A stretch of DNA of 57,696 bases, taken from contig NZ_JACHNZ010000026.1 of the NCBI RefSeq assembly GCF_014199685.1, positions 1-57,696 on the forward strand, written 5' to 3'. Source of the stretch: Sphingosinicella soli. Its GTDB lineage: Bacteria; Pseudomonadota; Alphaproteobacteria; Sphingomonadales; Sphingomonadaceae. Below the pieces are notes generated by a model that saw only the letters and a list, made by a program, of their open reading frames with translations, was not told the DNA's origin and searched no databases. This document shows positions 48,948-56,826 of this stretch, one piece after another (within the stretch, counting starts at the first letter, position 1; every line of letters starts with the position of its first letter). A program made the translations under genes and the position numbers.

Positions 48948-49526
48948 TCAGCCGGAAAGCGCTTCGGCGGTGCGCGCCAGCCGCGCCGTCATCTGATCGA
49001 GAAGCGTCGCGGGAAGCGGCTCGGCAAACTTGCCCTCCGCATCGAAGGCCCGGTCGGCGAAGGGCACGGAGACCTGCTCGGGCAACAACAGCAGCTGCAC
49101 GGTGCCGAGCGTCTGGCGAAGCTGGATGAGCGCGCGCAGACCGCCGAACGGGCTGACCGAGGCGGACATGATCGCGGCGACCTTGCCCCGGTATGCGGAG
49201 AGCGCGACGGGGCTCTCGCCGTCCGTCGGTCGCGACGCCCAATCGATGGCATTCTTGAGCAGACTTGATATCGATCCGTTGTGCTCGGGGGTCGCGATCA
49301 GCAGACCCTGCTGCGCGCGCAGCACGCTCTTGAGCGCGAGCGCGGCAGCGGGAAACGCATCGGACTCGGTATCCTGGCAATAGATCGGAAGGTCGTAATC
49401 GCGCAGGTCGATCTCGGTCACTTCGGCACCGTGCGCGCGCAGTCGCTCGGCGCCGAGCGCCGCGAGCCTGCCGTTGAACGAACCCTTGCGGGTGCTGCCT
49501 GCCAGCACTGCGATCTTCGCGACCAT
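48948..49526 (-). CDS. NAD(P)H-dependent FMN reductase
   Basis: A 192-residue flavodoxin-like reductase. It has the FMN phosphate loop LAGSTRKGSFNGRLA near the N-terminus, PEHNGSISSLLKNAIDWASR and IMSASVSPFGGLRALIQLRQ. It supplies reduced flavin or reduces quinone/azo-type compounds. It is not a Rieske-type reductase (no ferredoxin or ferredoxin-NADP domains). It has its own palindrome (49545-49562) upstream and lies between the MarR and LeuC-like genes on the same strand. Confidence 0.92.
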   Translation of the reverse strand: MVAKIAVLAGSTRKGSFNGRLAALGAERLRAHGAEVTEIDLRDYDLPIYCQDTESDAFPAAALALKSVLRAQQGLLIATPEHNGSISSLLKNAIDWASRPTDGESPVALSAYRGKVAAIMSASVSPFGGLRALIQLRQTLGTVQLLLLPEQVSVPFADRAFDAEGKFAEPLPATLLDQMTARLARTAEALSG

Positions 49527-49544
49527 GCGTTTTCCTTCTTTAAA

Positions 49545-49562
49545 AGATTAGATATCTAATCG
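49545..49562. promoter_or_regulatory. Cluster operator site 7 (perfect core)
   Basis: AGATTAG-ATAT-CTAATCG, containing a perfect 16-bp palindrome from 49546 to 49561. It lies 18 bases upstream of the FMN reductase start (49526). Confidence 0.7.
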
Positions 49563-49588
49563 TTTCGGCGGGAACGCGGCAAGTCCGT

Positions 49589-50092
49589 TCAGACCCTGAG
49601 ATCGCTGAGCACCGGCGTATCCTGCGATTCCCCGGCAAGGTTGCCGATCACCCGGCGCAGCAGCGCCTGCAGCGTCTCCACCTCTTCGTCGGAAAGCCCC
49701 TTCGTCGCGAGATCGTGAACCTCCGCATTCATCGGCGCGAGCGTGTCCTCGAGCGCCTTGGCGTGATCGGTGAGGTAGATGTAGATCTTGCGGCGATCGA
49801 TCTTGCTCTTTTCGCGGCGCACCAGGTCGGCGGCTTCCAGGCCTTTCAGCGCGACCACCGTGGTGGGCTCGCGCATTCCCACGCGCGTGCTCAGCTCGCG
49901 CTGCGTAATGCCGTCCTCGCGCCACAGCTGGCGAAGAAACCGCCACTGCCCCGCTGAAACATTATATTCCAGCGTGCGCCGTTCGAGCGCGCGCGAAAAC
50001 GACCGAAATGTAACGCGTGAGAGATAGCCGAGGCTGTTCTCGGGAATCCGGTAATATTCAGCGGGCTGACGTGCGGCCTTGCGTTTCGTCAA
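49589..50092 (-). CDS. MarR family transcriptional regulator
   Basis: A 167-residue MarR protein. It has the dimer helix SLGYLSRVTFRSFSRALERR, the recognition region ITQRELSTRVGMREPTTVVALKGL and the wing KSKIDRRKIYIYLTDHAKAL. It is the second MarR of the cluster and lies downstream of the decarboxylase-like gene on the same strand (112-base gap). A perfect palindrome follows just after its stop, at the next gene's promoter. It may sense an aromatic acid; which of the two MarR proteins binds the shared site is not decidable here. Confidence 0.9.
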   Translation of the reverse strand: MTKRKAARQPAEYYRIPENSLGYLSRVTFRSFSRALERRTLEYNVSAGQWRFLRQLWREDGITQRELSTRVGMREPTTVVALKGLEAADLVRREKSKIDRRKIYIYLTDHAKALEDTLAPMNAEVHDLATKGLSDEEVETLQALLRRVIGNLAGESQDTPVLSDLRV

Positions 50093-50204
50093 CGTGCGGT
50101 TCTCCCCTGTGCCGGGCCCCTGTGCCGGGCCGTGTTTACGATCCGGGAACGGGCATGACGCCGGTTAGCAAACTTGGCGCGCTTCGTCCCGTTTGAATTT
50201 GCCG

Positions 50205-51197
50205 TCAAATCCTGAAGGCTTCGAAACATTCCGGCGCGAACAGCTCCTCGACCGTCAGCAAGCGGGACGAAAGCCCCTGCGCGTGGTGGTAGCGCAGGAA
50301 CGTCTCGATCGCCGTGCGGTTCGCCGCAACGCCGTAGGGCCACCAGTCGTCGCCCATAAGCGCCGTGGCCTCCTCGACCGCAGCGATCTGCCAGGGCAGC
50401 ATCGTGCGCAGGGATGCGGTAACGCGCAGTTCCGCCTCCACCAACGCCTTTGCCGCCTCGAACGCCTTGTAGAGCGCGCGCGCCGCCCAGCGGTTCGCTT
50501 CGTAAACGTCGCGGCGGATCACCACGGCATGCATGATCGGAAAGATGCCGGTGCGCCGGTAATAATCCTGCTCCACCGCCGGGAAGTCGGGGAAAAGGCG
50601 GCGGACGGCATCGGGCCGCGTGTAAAAGGTCGAAGGTGTGCGCGCCGTGTGCAGCGCATCGATGCGTCCGTCCGCGAGCATCGCGGAGAGCGTGTCATCG
50701 GGGCCGATGCGCTCGACCCGGAAACGCTCCGGCAGATCCAGCTTCAGCTTCTCCTCGCGCCCCGGCTGCTCCTCGCCTCCGGTCACGTAGGTCACGTCCG
50801 CCGGATCGATGCCGTATTCGTCGGCAAGCACGCCGCGTATCCAGACCGGCGCGGTCATCTGGTATTCGGGTACGCCGATGCGCTTGCCCCGCAGATCCTC
50901 CGGCCGCGTGATGCCGCTCGCCGCCGACACGAAGATGCAGCTGTGGCGGAACAGCCGCGAGGGGAAGACCGGCAGCGCGATGAACGGCGGATCATCCCGT
51001 GTCAGCGTGACGCAATAGGACGACAGCGACATCTCGGCGACGTCGAATTCCCGGTGCCGCAGCATGCGGAAGAAGGTCTCCTCCACCTCCAGCATCTGGA
51101 CGTTGAGATCGATGCCGTCGGGCCGGACGCGGCCGTCGACGAGCGCCTGCGTGCGATCGTAGTTCCAGCAGGCAAGCGTCAGCGGCAGGCGGGTCAT
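50205..51197 (-). CDS. 4,5-dihydroxyphthalate decarboxylase-like protein
   Basis: A 330-residue protein of the periplasmic-binding-protein-like fold used by 4,5-dihydroxyphthalate decarboxylase (Pht5 type). Recognisable parts are LACWNYDRTQALVDGRVRPD, FFRMLRHREFDVAEMSLSSY, LPVFPSRLFRHSCIFV and DALHTARTPSTFY. No signal peptide is present, which argues for a cytoplasmic enzyme and against an ABC solute-binding protein. It overlaps the Gfo/Idh/MocA gene by four bases, as in phthalate operons where dehydrogenase and decarboxylase act in sequence. The true substrate may be another vicinal-diol carboxylate. Confidence 0.83.
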   Translation of the reverse strand: MTRLPLTLACWNYDRTQALVDGRVRPDGIDLNVQMLEVEETFFRMLRHREFDVAEMSLSSYCVTLTRDDPPFIALPVFPSRLFRHSCIFVSAASGITRPEDLRGKRIGVPEYQMTAPVWIRGVLADEYGIDPADVTYVTGGEEQPGREEKLKLDLPERFRVERIGPDDTLSAMLADGRIDALHTARTPSTFYTRPDAVRRLFPDFPAVEQDYYRRTGIFPIMHAVVIRRDVYEANRWAARALYKAFEAAKALVEAELRVTASLRTMLPWQIAAVEEATALMGDDWWPYGVAANRTAIETFLRYHHAQGLSSRLLTVEELFAPECFEAFRI

Positions 51198-52357
51198 GGC
51201 ATACTCCTCTCGGCATCGATGAGATCGGCGGGGCTGATATCGCGGCCCTCGACCGCCGACTTCAGCAGGGCATGCAGAACGGCCAGCGTTTCAAGGCCCC
51301 ATGCGCCGTCGAACAGCGGCCTTTCCCCGTCCAGCACCGCACGCGCGAACGCATCCGCGACGCCGTAGCGGCGGACCGGCGGGAGCGGCGCCATACGCAG
51401 TTCCGGCCCGGCATCGCCGTGCACGACGACGCCTTCGGGCGTGAGTTCGAGGTCGGCATTCGCGCAGCAGGCGATCACCGATCCGAGCCGCTCGTGGTAC
51501 GGCGCCCGCACCGCCTCCGCCCCCGCCGCAAAGCCGCGCGCCGTTTTCGCGGCGCCTTCGTTTCCCGCCGCCAGCGCGGCGCGGGTGCGCGCTTGCGTGC
51601 CGGGTGTTTTGGGCATGCCGAGTTCGCCCGCCCAGCCCGCGCGCGCGTCGCTGTCGTAGCGCGCGTAACCTGAATAGACGAGGCCGGCAGCGGCGCCGTT
51701 CTCGAACGTCAGCAGCGCGGTGAACGCACCGTCTGCGCGGCGCGCGGCATCCCAGTCACCGACCCACGCGCGCACGGTTTTCACGCGGCTGCCCGCGAGC
51801 CTGCGCACCACATCGACCTGGTGGCTACCCTGGCTCAGCACGACGCCGCCGCCCTCCGCGCGCAGAAGCTCGGCCGGGCGGCGCGGGCGATAGAGGAAAT
51901 CCGTGTAGGCGAAGGCGTGGATCATGTGCGCCGCGCCCGCCGTCCCGTCCGCGATCAGGTCCGCCGCAAGCGCGACCGGCGCGTCGTAGCCGTGGCTCGG
52001 CCCCACCATCAGCACCGTGCCCGCCGCGCGCGCGGCCTCCGCCATCCGCGCGGCATTGGCCAGCGTTACCGCCATCGGCTTTTCGACCAGCACATGCTTC
52101 CCCGCGCGGGCCGCCGCGACGGTGTGCGCGGCATGAGATTCGTGCGGCGAGGCGATGTAGACAGCGTCGATCTCCGGGTCGCAGAGCAGCGTTTCGAGGT
52201 CCGCGTAGCTCCGCGCCTTCATCTGCGCCGCGAAGCCCGCCCGCGCGTCCGCACCCGGATCGCAGCCCGCAACAATCTCGATCCGGGGATGCGCGGCAAG
52301 CGCAGGCGCCGTGAGCACCGCGCCGCGTCCAAGCCCAACGATACCCAGCCGCAGCAC
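51194..52357 (-). CDS. Gfo/Idh/MocA oxidoreductase, phthalate dihydrodiol dehydrogenase-like
   Basis: A 387-residue NAD(P)-dependent oxidoreductase. It has the Rossmann GIVGLGRGAVLTAPAL at the N-terminus, EKP (HVLVEKPMAVT) with the catalytic Lys, and FAYTDFLYRPRRPAELL and LSQGSHQVDVVRRL in the substrate domain. The 4,5-cis-dihydrodiol dehydrogenase of phthalate degradation (Pht4) belongs to this family, and the neighbours are the matching oxygenase and decarboxylase types. The start is GTG 52357 with GGAGGAGGGG upstream. It is divergent from the Rieske gene. Confidence 0.87.
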   Translation of the reverse strand: MLRLGIVGLGRGAVLTAPALAAHPRIEIVAGCDPGADARAGFAAQMKARSYADLETLLCDPEIDAVYIASPHESHAAHTVAAARAGKHVLVEKPMAVTLANAARMAEAARAAGTVLMVGPSHGYDAPVALAADLIADGTAGAAHMIHAFAYTDFLYRPRRPAELLRAEGGGVVLSQGSHQVDVVRRLAGSRVKTVRAWVGDWDAARRADGAFTALLTFENGAAAGLVYSGYARYDSDARAGWAGELGMPKTPGTQARTRAALAAGNEGAAKTARGFAAGAEAVRAPYHERLGSVIACCANADLELTPEGVVVHGDAGPELRMAPLPPVRRYGVADAFARAVLDGERPLFDGAWGLETLAVLHALLKSAVEGRDISPADLIDAERSMP

Positions 52358-52403
52358 CTGTAAACGCCCCTCCTCCGGCCAACACCGATCTTGTAATCGC
52401 GAA

Positions 52404-52421
52404 TGCTTAGTTATAAAAGTA
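52404..52421. promoter_or_regulatory. Cluster operator site 8 (weak right half)
   Basis: TGCTTAG-TTAT-AAAAGTA. The left half matches the consensus well and the right half keeps AAGTA. It lies 31 bases before the Rieske start (52453) and 46 bases from the dehydrogenase start (52357). Confidence 0.55.
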
Positions 52422-52452
52422 TTTTCGCGACAACAGGGGAAATGCCCGCAAC

Positions 52453-53712
52453 ATGACACCCGAGCAGAACGACCTCATGTGCCGCGTCGAAGGCGGCGCG
52501 CCGATGGGACGTGTGATGCGGCAGGTGTGGCTTCCCGCCTGCATGAGCGAGGAAATCGCCGAACCCGACAGTGCGCCCGTGCGTGTGCGCCTGCTGGGTG
52601 AAAACATGGTCGCCTTTCGCGATACCAGCGGCCGCGTCGGCATCCTCGACGAGCAATGCCCGCACCGCCGCGCCTCGCTTTACTACGGTCGCAACGAAGG
52701 CTGCGGCCTGCGCTGCCTGTATCACGGCTGGAAGTTCGACGTGGACGGAAACGCGGTCGATATGTCTTCGGAACCTGCGGGCGCAAAGTTGCGTGAATCC
52801 ATGCGCACGCGCGCATATCCCGTGCAGGAATCCGGCGGCTTCGTGTGGGTATGGATGGGTGATCCCGCCGCGCCCGCGCCGTTCATGCCGCCCGTATGGT
52901 CGGCGGCTCCCGATGAGCGGATCGCGATCGTGAAGATGCACGCCGCCTGCAACTGGGCGCAGGTGCTCGAAGGCGCGATCGATTCGGCGCACAGTTCCAG
53001 CCTCCATTCCACCAACATGCCGACCGCGACCGATGTTTCGGGTTCGACCGCGACCGACAGCCAGTGGCTGCGCCCGTCCGCCGACAAGTCGCCGCGCCTG
53101 CAGGTCGATCGCACGCCCTACGGCTTCCGCTACGCCGCGATCCGCACGCCGATCCGCGATCCCGGCACGCAGGACTATATCCGCACGACGCTCTACATCG
53201 CGCCGTTTACCGTGATGATTCCGCCGACCGACCGCTACAAGCTGATCCAGATGCTGGTGCCGATCGACGACGAGAACTGCATGTTCTACTGGATCGCGTG
53301 GCACGAGACGCAGGGCATCTCGGCCCAGGCCTGGCGCAGCTTCTGCGGCGCGGTGCCGGGCGAGGATGTTGATCCGGTGACCTTCGAAAAGGTGCGCAAC
53401 GCGCGTAACAATTACCTGCAGGATCGCGCGGCGATGAAGGCCGGAGACTTCACCGGCATCTACGGCATCCCGGCGCAGGACATGGCGATGTGGGAATCGA
53501 TGGGACCGCTCGCCGATCGCTCGGAAGACCGGCTGGGATCAAGCGACAAGGCGATCTTCGAATTCCGCAAGCTCGCGCTGTCGATGGCGAGTGCGGCCGC
53601 CGAAGGCCGCGTGCCGAATCTGCCTGGCTTCACCGCCCGCGACGCACCGAGCTTCGAACAGCTCGTGCCCAAGACGGTGGACTGGCGCGACGTCGGCAAA
53701 CCCGCCGCCTGA
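52453..53712 (+). CDS. Rieske non-haem iron oxygenase, phthalate 4,5-dioxygenase-like alpha subunit
   Basis: A 419-residue ring-hydroxylating oxygenase. The Rieske [2Fe-2S] ligands are Cys69 and His71 in CPHRRASLYY, and Cys88 and His91 in CLYHGW. The mononuclear iron site is in EGAIDSAHSSSLH (Asp177, His180, His185). Sequence character (MTPEQNDLMCRVEGGAPMGR, FTVMIPPTDRYKLIQM) is that of the phthalate 4,5-dioxygenase/PobA-type class, which has alpha subunits only. These need a separate reductase, which is not encoded nearby. It hydroxylates an aromatic ring; the substrate is inferred only from neighbours. Confidence 0.92.
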   Translation: MTPEQNDLMCRVEGGAPMGRVMRQVWLPACMSEEIAEPDSAPVRVRLLGENMVAFRDTSGRVGILDEQCPHRRASLYYGRNEGCGLRCLYHGWKFDVDGNAVDMSSEPAGAKLRESMRTRAYPVQESGGFVWVWMGDPAAPAPFMPPVWSAAPDERIAIVKMHAACNWAQVLEGAIDSAHSSSLHSTNMPTATDVSGSTATDSQWLRPSADKSPRLQVDRTPYGFRYAAIRTPIRDPGTQDYIRTTLYIAPFTVMIPPTDRYKLIQMLVPIDDENCMFYWIAWHETQGISAQAWRSFCGAVPGEDVDPVTFEKVRNARNNYLQDRAAMKAGDFTGIYGIPAQDMAMWESMGPLADRSEDRLGSSDKAIFEFRKLALSMASAAAEGRVPNLPGFTARDAPSFEQLVPKTVDWRDVGKPAA

Positions 53713-53714
53713 TC

Positions 53715-54436
53715 TCAGTTCCCGGGGATCGGCGTCCCCGAACTTTTCAGCATGTTTTCGCCGAACAGGTTGGACCACTGCTCCGCCGTCAGCACCGGAC
53801 GCGCGCTCGATGCGTTGGCGGAATTCTTGACCGCCGTGCCCCGCTCCACGGCAGGCCGCGCGGCGATGCTGTCGAACCAGGCCGGAATCGCCCGAAACCC
53901 TGACACGTCGATGCCGATGACCGACGCCGCGCGCACCCACGGCCAGCACGCCATATCCGCGATCGAATAGTCCCCGGCAAGATAGGCGGCGTCTTGCAGC
54001 CGCCGATCACCGCAAGCAGCCGCAGCGCTTCCTTGCGATAGCGTTCGATCGCGTAATCGATGGCGGCCGGCGCATAACGGATGAAATGATGCGCCTGTCC
54101 GTGCATGGGGCCGAGACCTGCCATCTGCCAGACCAGCCATTGCTGCGCGAGACTGCGCCCGCGCGGATCGGCGGGCATGAAACGCCCCGTCTTTTCGGCG
54201 AGATAGAGCAGGATCGCACCGGATTCGAACACCGGAAGCGGCGGGCCTCCGTCGGCCGGATCATGATCGACGATGGCGGGCAGACGGCCGTTTGGATTTA
54301 TGGCGCGGAACGCAGGCTGCAGATGTTCGCCGCCCAGCATGTCATAGCCGATCAGCCGGTGCGGAAGATCGATCTCCTCCAGCATGATGCTGACCTTGTG
54401 GCCGTTCGGCGTGGGCGTGAAGTGCACGTCGATCAT
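53715..54436 (-). pseudogene. YfcG-like glutathione S-transferase, single-base frameshift
   Basis: It starts at ATG 54436 (MIDVHFTPTPNGHKVSIMLEE), with the TPTPNGHK glutathione site of Nu-class GSTs such as E. coli YfcG. The N-terminal thioredoxin domain and first half of the helical domain are intact (FESGAILLYLAEKTG, GLGPMHGQAHHFIRYAP). At about 54005-54012 the frame breaks. The next frame continues exactly as expected (RRLQDAAYLAGDYSIADMAC) to TGA 53715. One missing base within GCGGTGATC explains it. The family acts as disulfide-bond reductase or detoxifying GST. It follows the TonB receptor gene after 34 bases. Confidence 0.8.
53723..53747 (+). terminator. Possible terminator after the Rieske gene
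   Basis: CGGGGA (53723-53728), loop TCGGCG, TCCCCG (53735-53740) is followed by AACTTTT. It sits inside the 3' end of the convergent GST gene, just after the Rieske stop. Confidence 0.45.
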
Positions 54437-54470
54437 GCCGGGCACCTTCCGCCTGCAAACCGCGCCATGA

Positions 54471-56693
54471 CTAGAAACGAACCCCCGCTTCCACAGAAAT
54501 GCTGCGCGCCGGCTCGACATACAGGATCGCGCGCGGCGCCGCCGTGATCGGCGAGGGCAGGTTGAACGAACTGCCCGTCGTCAGCTTGTTCGTCAGGTTC
54601 TTGCCGATGACGGCGACGTGCCAGCGATCATCCTGCGGCGCGACCTGGATGCGCGCGTCAACCTTCGCATAGCCTTTCTGCACGCCGAACGTCGGGCTCT
54701 GGTTGTCCGAATTGAAATATTTCGAACGCCCGCCGACAATGCCGGTCACGTCCAGCTTCATATCGCTCGGCAGGTCGAAGCGCGCGTGCGCCTGAATGTT
54801 ACCGGAAAACTTCGAATAGAGCGCCGGCGAATACCCCGCGAGATTGTTCGCCGCGATGCTCGCCGGAACCGCCGGGTTGCATTCGGTTAGCGGCTGCGTG
54901 GCAAGGCAGGCCGCGCCCGGATAATCGTCGTACTCGAGATCCTGATAGGCGCCCGACGCTGTAATGTCGAAATTGTCGATCGGGTTCACCGTCAGCGAAG
55001 CCTCGATACCGCGCGATGTCGCGCTCGCCGCGTTGCTGGTGAGATACGAAGATGTTGTCGGATTGTAGACTGAAACCTGCAGGTTCGTGAACTTGGTGTC
55101 GTACACGGCGGCGTTGAACACCACGGCACCGTCCGCGAATGCCGACTTGAGGCCGAGTTCGTAGTTGCGCGAACGCTCCGGCGCGAACTGGAACGTGTTG
55201 TCGAGCGTGCCGTAGGTGTTGCTGACGAAACCGCCCGACTTCGACCCCTTGCCGAAGGTGCCGTACACCATCACGCGGTCGGTGATGTCGTACTGCACGG
55301 TAACCGACGGATCGGTCAGCCCTTCGCTGAGATCGCCCGACGCGGTGGTGATCGGGCGCAGCGCGAACGGCCCGTAAACCAGTTCGCCGTCGAAGAACGC
55401 ATCCTTCTTGGTGCGCGTATAGCGCAGGCTGCCGATGACGCGCAGCGCGTCGGTGGCGTTCAGGGTCGCCTGCCCGAATACGGATGCGGTCTTCGAATTC
55501 TGATCGAAATTCGTCCGCAGCAAGCCGAAATAATTGAGCGCGGCGATATCGAACCCGCCGTACTGCGTCAGCTTGTAGTTCGCGCTGTCGAAATAGGCGC
55601 CGACGATGAATTCCAGCGTTCGGCCTGTCGGCGAAAGCAGGCGGATTTCCTGCGAGACCTGGTTAAAGTCTTCGACGAACTTGTTGTAGACCGAATTGGC
55701 CGTCACCCCGCCCGTTGGTATCGTCTGGTCGAAGTTGTTGACGATATCGCCGCGGAACCACGAATAGCCGGTGATCGATGTCAGTGTGTATTCACCCAGC
55801 GACAGGTTCGCGGTCAGCGACCCCATCACCGATTTCGTCGACGTGCCTTCGCCGCCCAGAGGATTCTGATCGGCGTAACGCGTGTGGCGCGGCTGTTGTC
55901 CGGTCGTCAGCGGACTCGATACGGTGATACCGCCCACGGTGTCGCGGTTCGCGTATTCAAGTTTGCCCGTGATATCGAGCGTTTCGGAGGCATCCCACTT
56001 CGCGGTCAGGCGGAACACCTGCTGCTCGGTTTTCGGCTCCTTGTTGTCGTTCGCCAAATTGCGGATATAGCCGTCCTGATTGATGATCTTTCCGGCAAGG
56101 CGAACGCCGAAATTGTCCCCGATCGGACCGGACACGAAACCCGAAACGTCAAAGCCCTTCTGATCGAAGTTGTAGAGCGCGTTCGCCTCGCCCTCGAACT
56201 CACGCGTCGGCCCTGCCGATACGATGCTGACGGCACCCGCTGCCGTGTTCTTGCCGAACAGCGCACCTTGCGGACCGCGCAGCACCTCGACGCGCTCCAG
56301 ATCGAAGAACGGCGCCTGCGCCTGGCGGTTGCGTCCGGCATAGACGCCGTCCACGTAAAGGCTGACGGACTGATCGAACGAGAAGTTCGCGGGCGGGGAA
56401 CCGAAACCGCGAATATAGATCGTGTCGTTGCCAGCCGTCGATTGCACGAAGACGTTGGGAACGTAATTCATCACCTGCTTGAAATCGTTCGCGCGGAAAT
56501 CGTCCAGCTTCTTCCCCGAAACGACCTCCAGCGAGATCGGCACGTCCTGCAGGTTCTGCTCGCGCTTCAGCGCGGTCACGATGATGGCGTCCGCGTCGTC
56601 CGTGCCGGCGGTCTGCGCCGCGGCCGGAAAGGCCAGGGCGCCTGCAATCGCCGTTGCGGCGGCGCGCGACATCAGAGTCCGAATGCTGTTCAA
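54471..56693 (-). CDS. TonB-dependent outer-membrane receptor
   Basis: A 740-residue receptor. It has a signal peptide (SRAAATAIAGALAFPAAAQ), a TonB-box-like stretch IIVTALKREQNLQDVPIS and a plug domain (LDDFRANDFKQVMNYVPNVF, LERVEVLRGPQGALFGKNTA). A 22-strand barrel follows, ending LYVEPARSISVEAGVRF with terminal Phe. It resembles sphingomonad receptors for plant- or xenobiotic-derived compounds rather than classical siderophore receptors. The start is TTG 56693, five bases after AGGGGAGG; ATG 56672 is an alternative. It is the first gene of a unit with the YfcG-like GST and shares a palindrome-bearing promoter region with DUF3237. Confidence 0.92.
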   Translation of the reverse strand: MNSIRTLMSRAAATAIAGALAFPAAAQTAGTDDADAIIVTALKREQNLQDVPISLEVVSGKKLDDFRANDFKQVMNYVPNVFVQSTAGNDTIYIRGFGSPPANFSFDQSVSLYVDGVYAGRNRQAQAPFFDLERVEVLRGPQGALFGKNTAAGAVSIVSAGPTREFEGEANALYNFDQKGFDVSGFVSGPIGDNFGVRLAGKIINQDGYIRNLANDNKEPKTEQQVFRLTAKWDASETLDITGKLEYANRDTVGGITVSSPLTTGQQPRHTRYADQNPLGGEGTSTKSVMGSLTANLSLGEYTLTSITGYSWFRGDIVNNFDQTIPTGGVTANSVYNKFVEDFNQVSQEIRLLSPTGRTLEFIVGAYFDSANYKLTQYGGFDIAALNYFGLLRTNFDQNSKTASVFGQATLNATDALRVIGSLRYTRTKKDAFFDGELVYGPFALRPITTASGDLSEGLTDPSVTVQYDITDRVMVYGTFGKGSKSGGFVSNTYGTLDNTFQFAPERSRNYELGLKSAFADGAVVFNAAVYDTKFTNLQVSVYNPTTSSYLTSNAASATSRGIEASLTVNPIDNFDITASGAYQDLEYDDYPGAACLATQPLTECNPAVPASIAANNLAGYSPALYSKFSGNIQAHARFDLPSDMKLDVTGIVGGRSKYFNSDNQSPTFGVQKGYAKVDARIQVAPQDDRWHVAVIGKNLTNKLTTGSSFNLPSPITAAPRAILYVEPARSISVEAGVRF

Positions 56694-56774
56694 GATAGCC
56701 TCCCCTTGGTCGTCTTTGTTTTGGCGAAAACGGGCGACGACCTTCAGCTTGCCCTGTTTCCACATCCCTATTAA

Positions 56775-56792
56775 CACTTAGTGTACTAATTA
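56775..56792. promoter_or_regulatory. Cluster operator site 9
   Basis: CACTTAG-TGTA-CTAATTA, a 7-4-7 imperfect inverted repeat. It lies 34 bases before the DUF3237 start (56827) and 81 bases from the TonB receptor start (56693). Confidence 0.6.
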
Positions 56793-56826
56793 TTTTGAGT
56801 GTGTCCATACGGGAAGGCAAGCGGCA

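Noticed and set aside
50104-50129. Two tandem copies of the 13-bp unit CCCCTGTGCCGGG upstream of the second MarR gene
   Set aside because: Only two copies and no inverted symmetry; it could be a small duplication and I see no link to regulation.
50205-51197. Annotation as ABC transporter substrate-binding protein
   Set aside because: The fold is shared, but there is no signal peptide or lipobox, no ABC permease or ATPase nearby, and the gene overlaps a dihydrodiol-dehydrogenase-like gene, which favours the decarboxylase branch.
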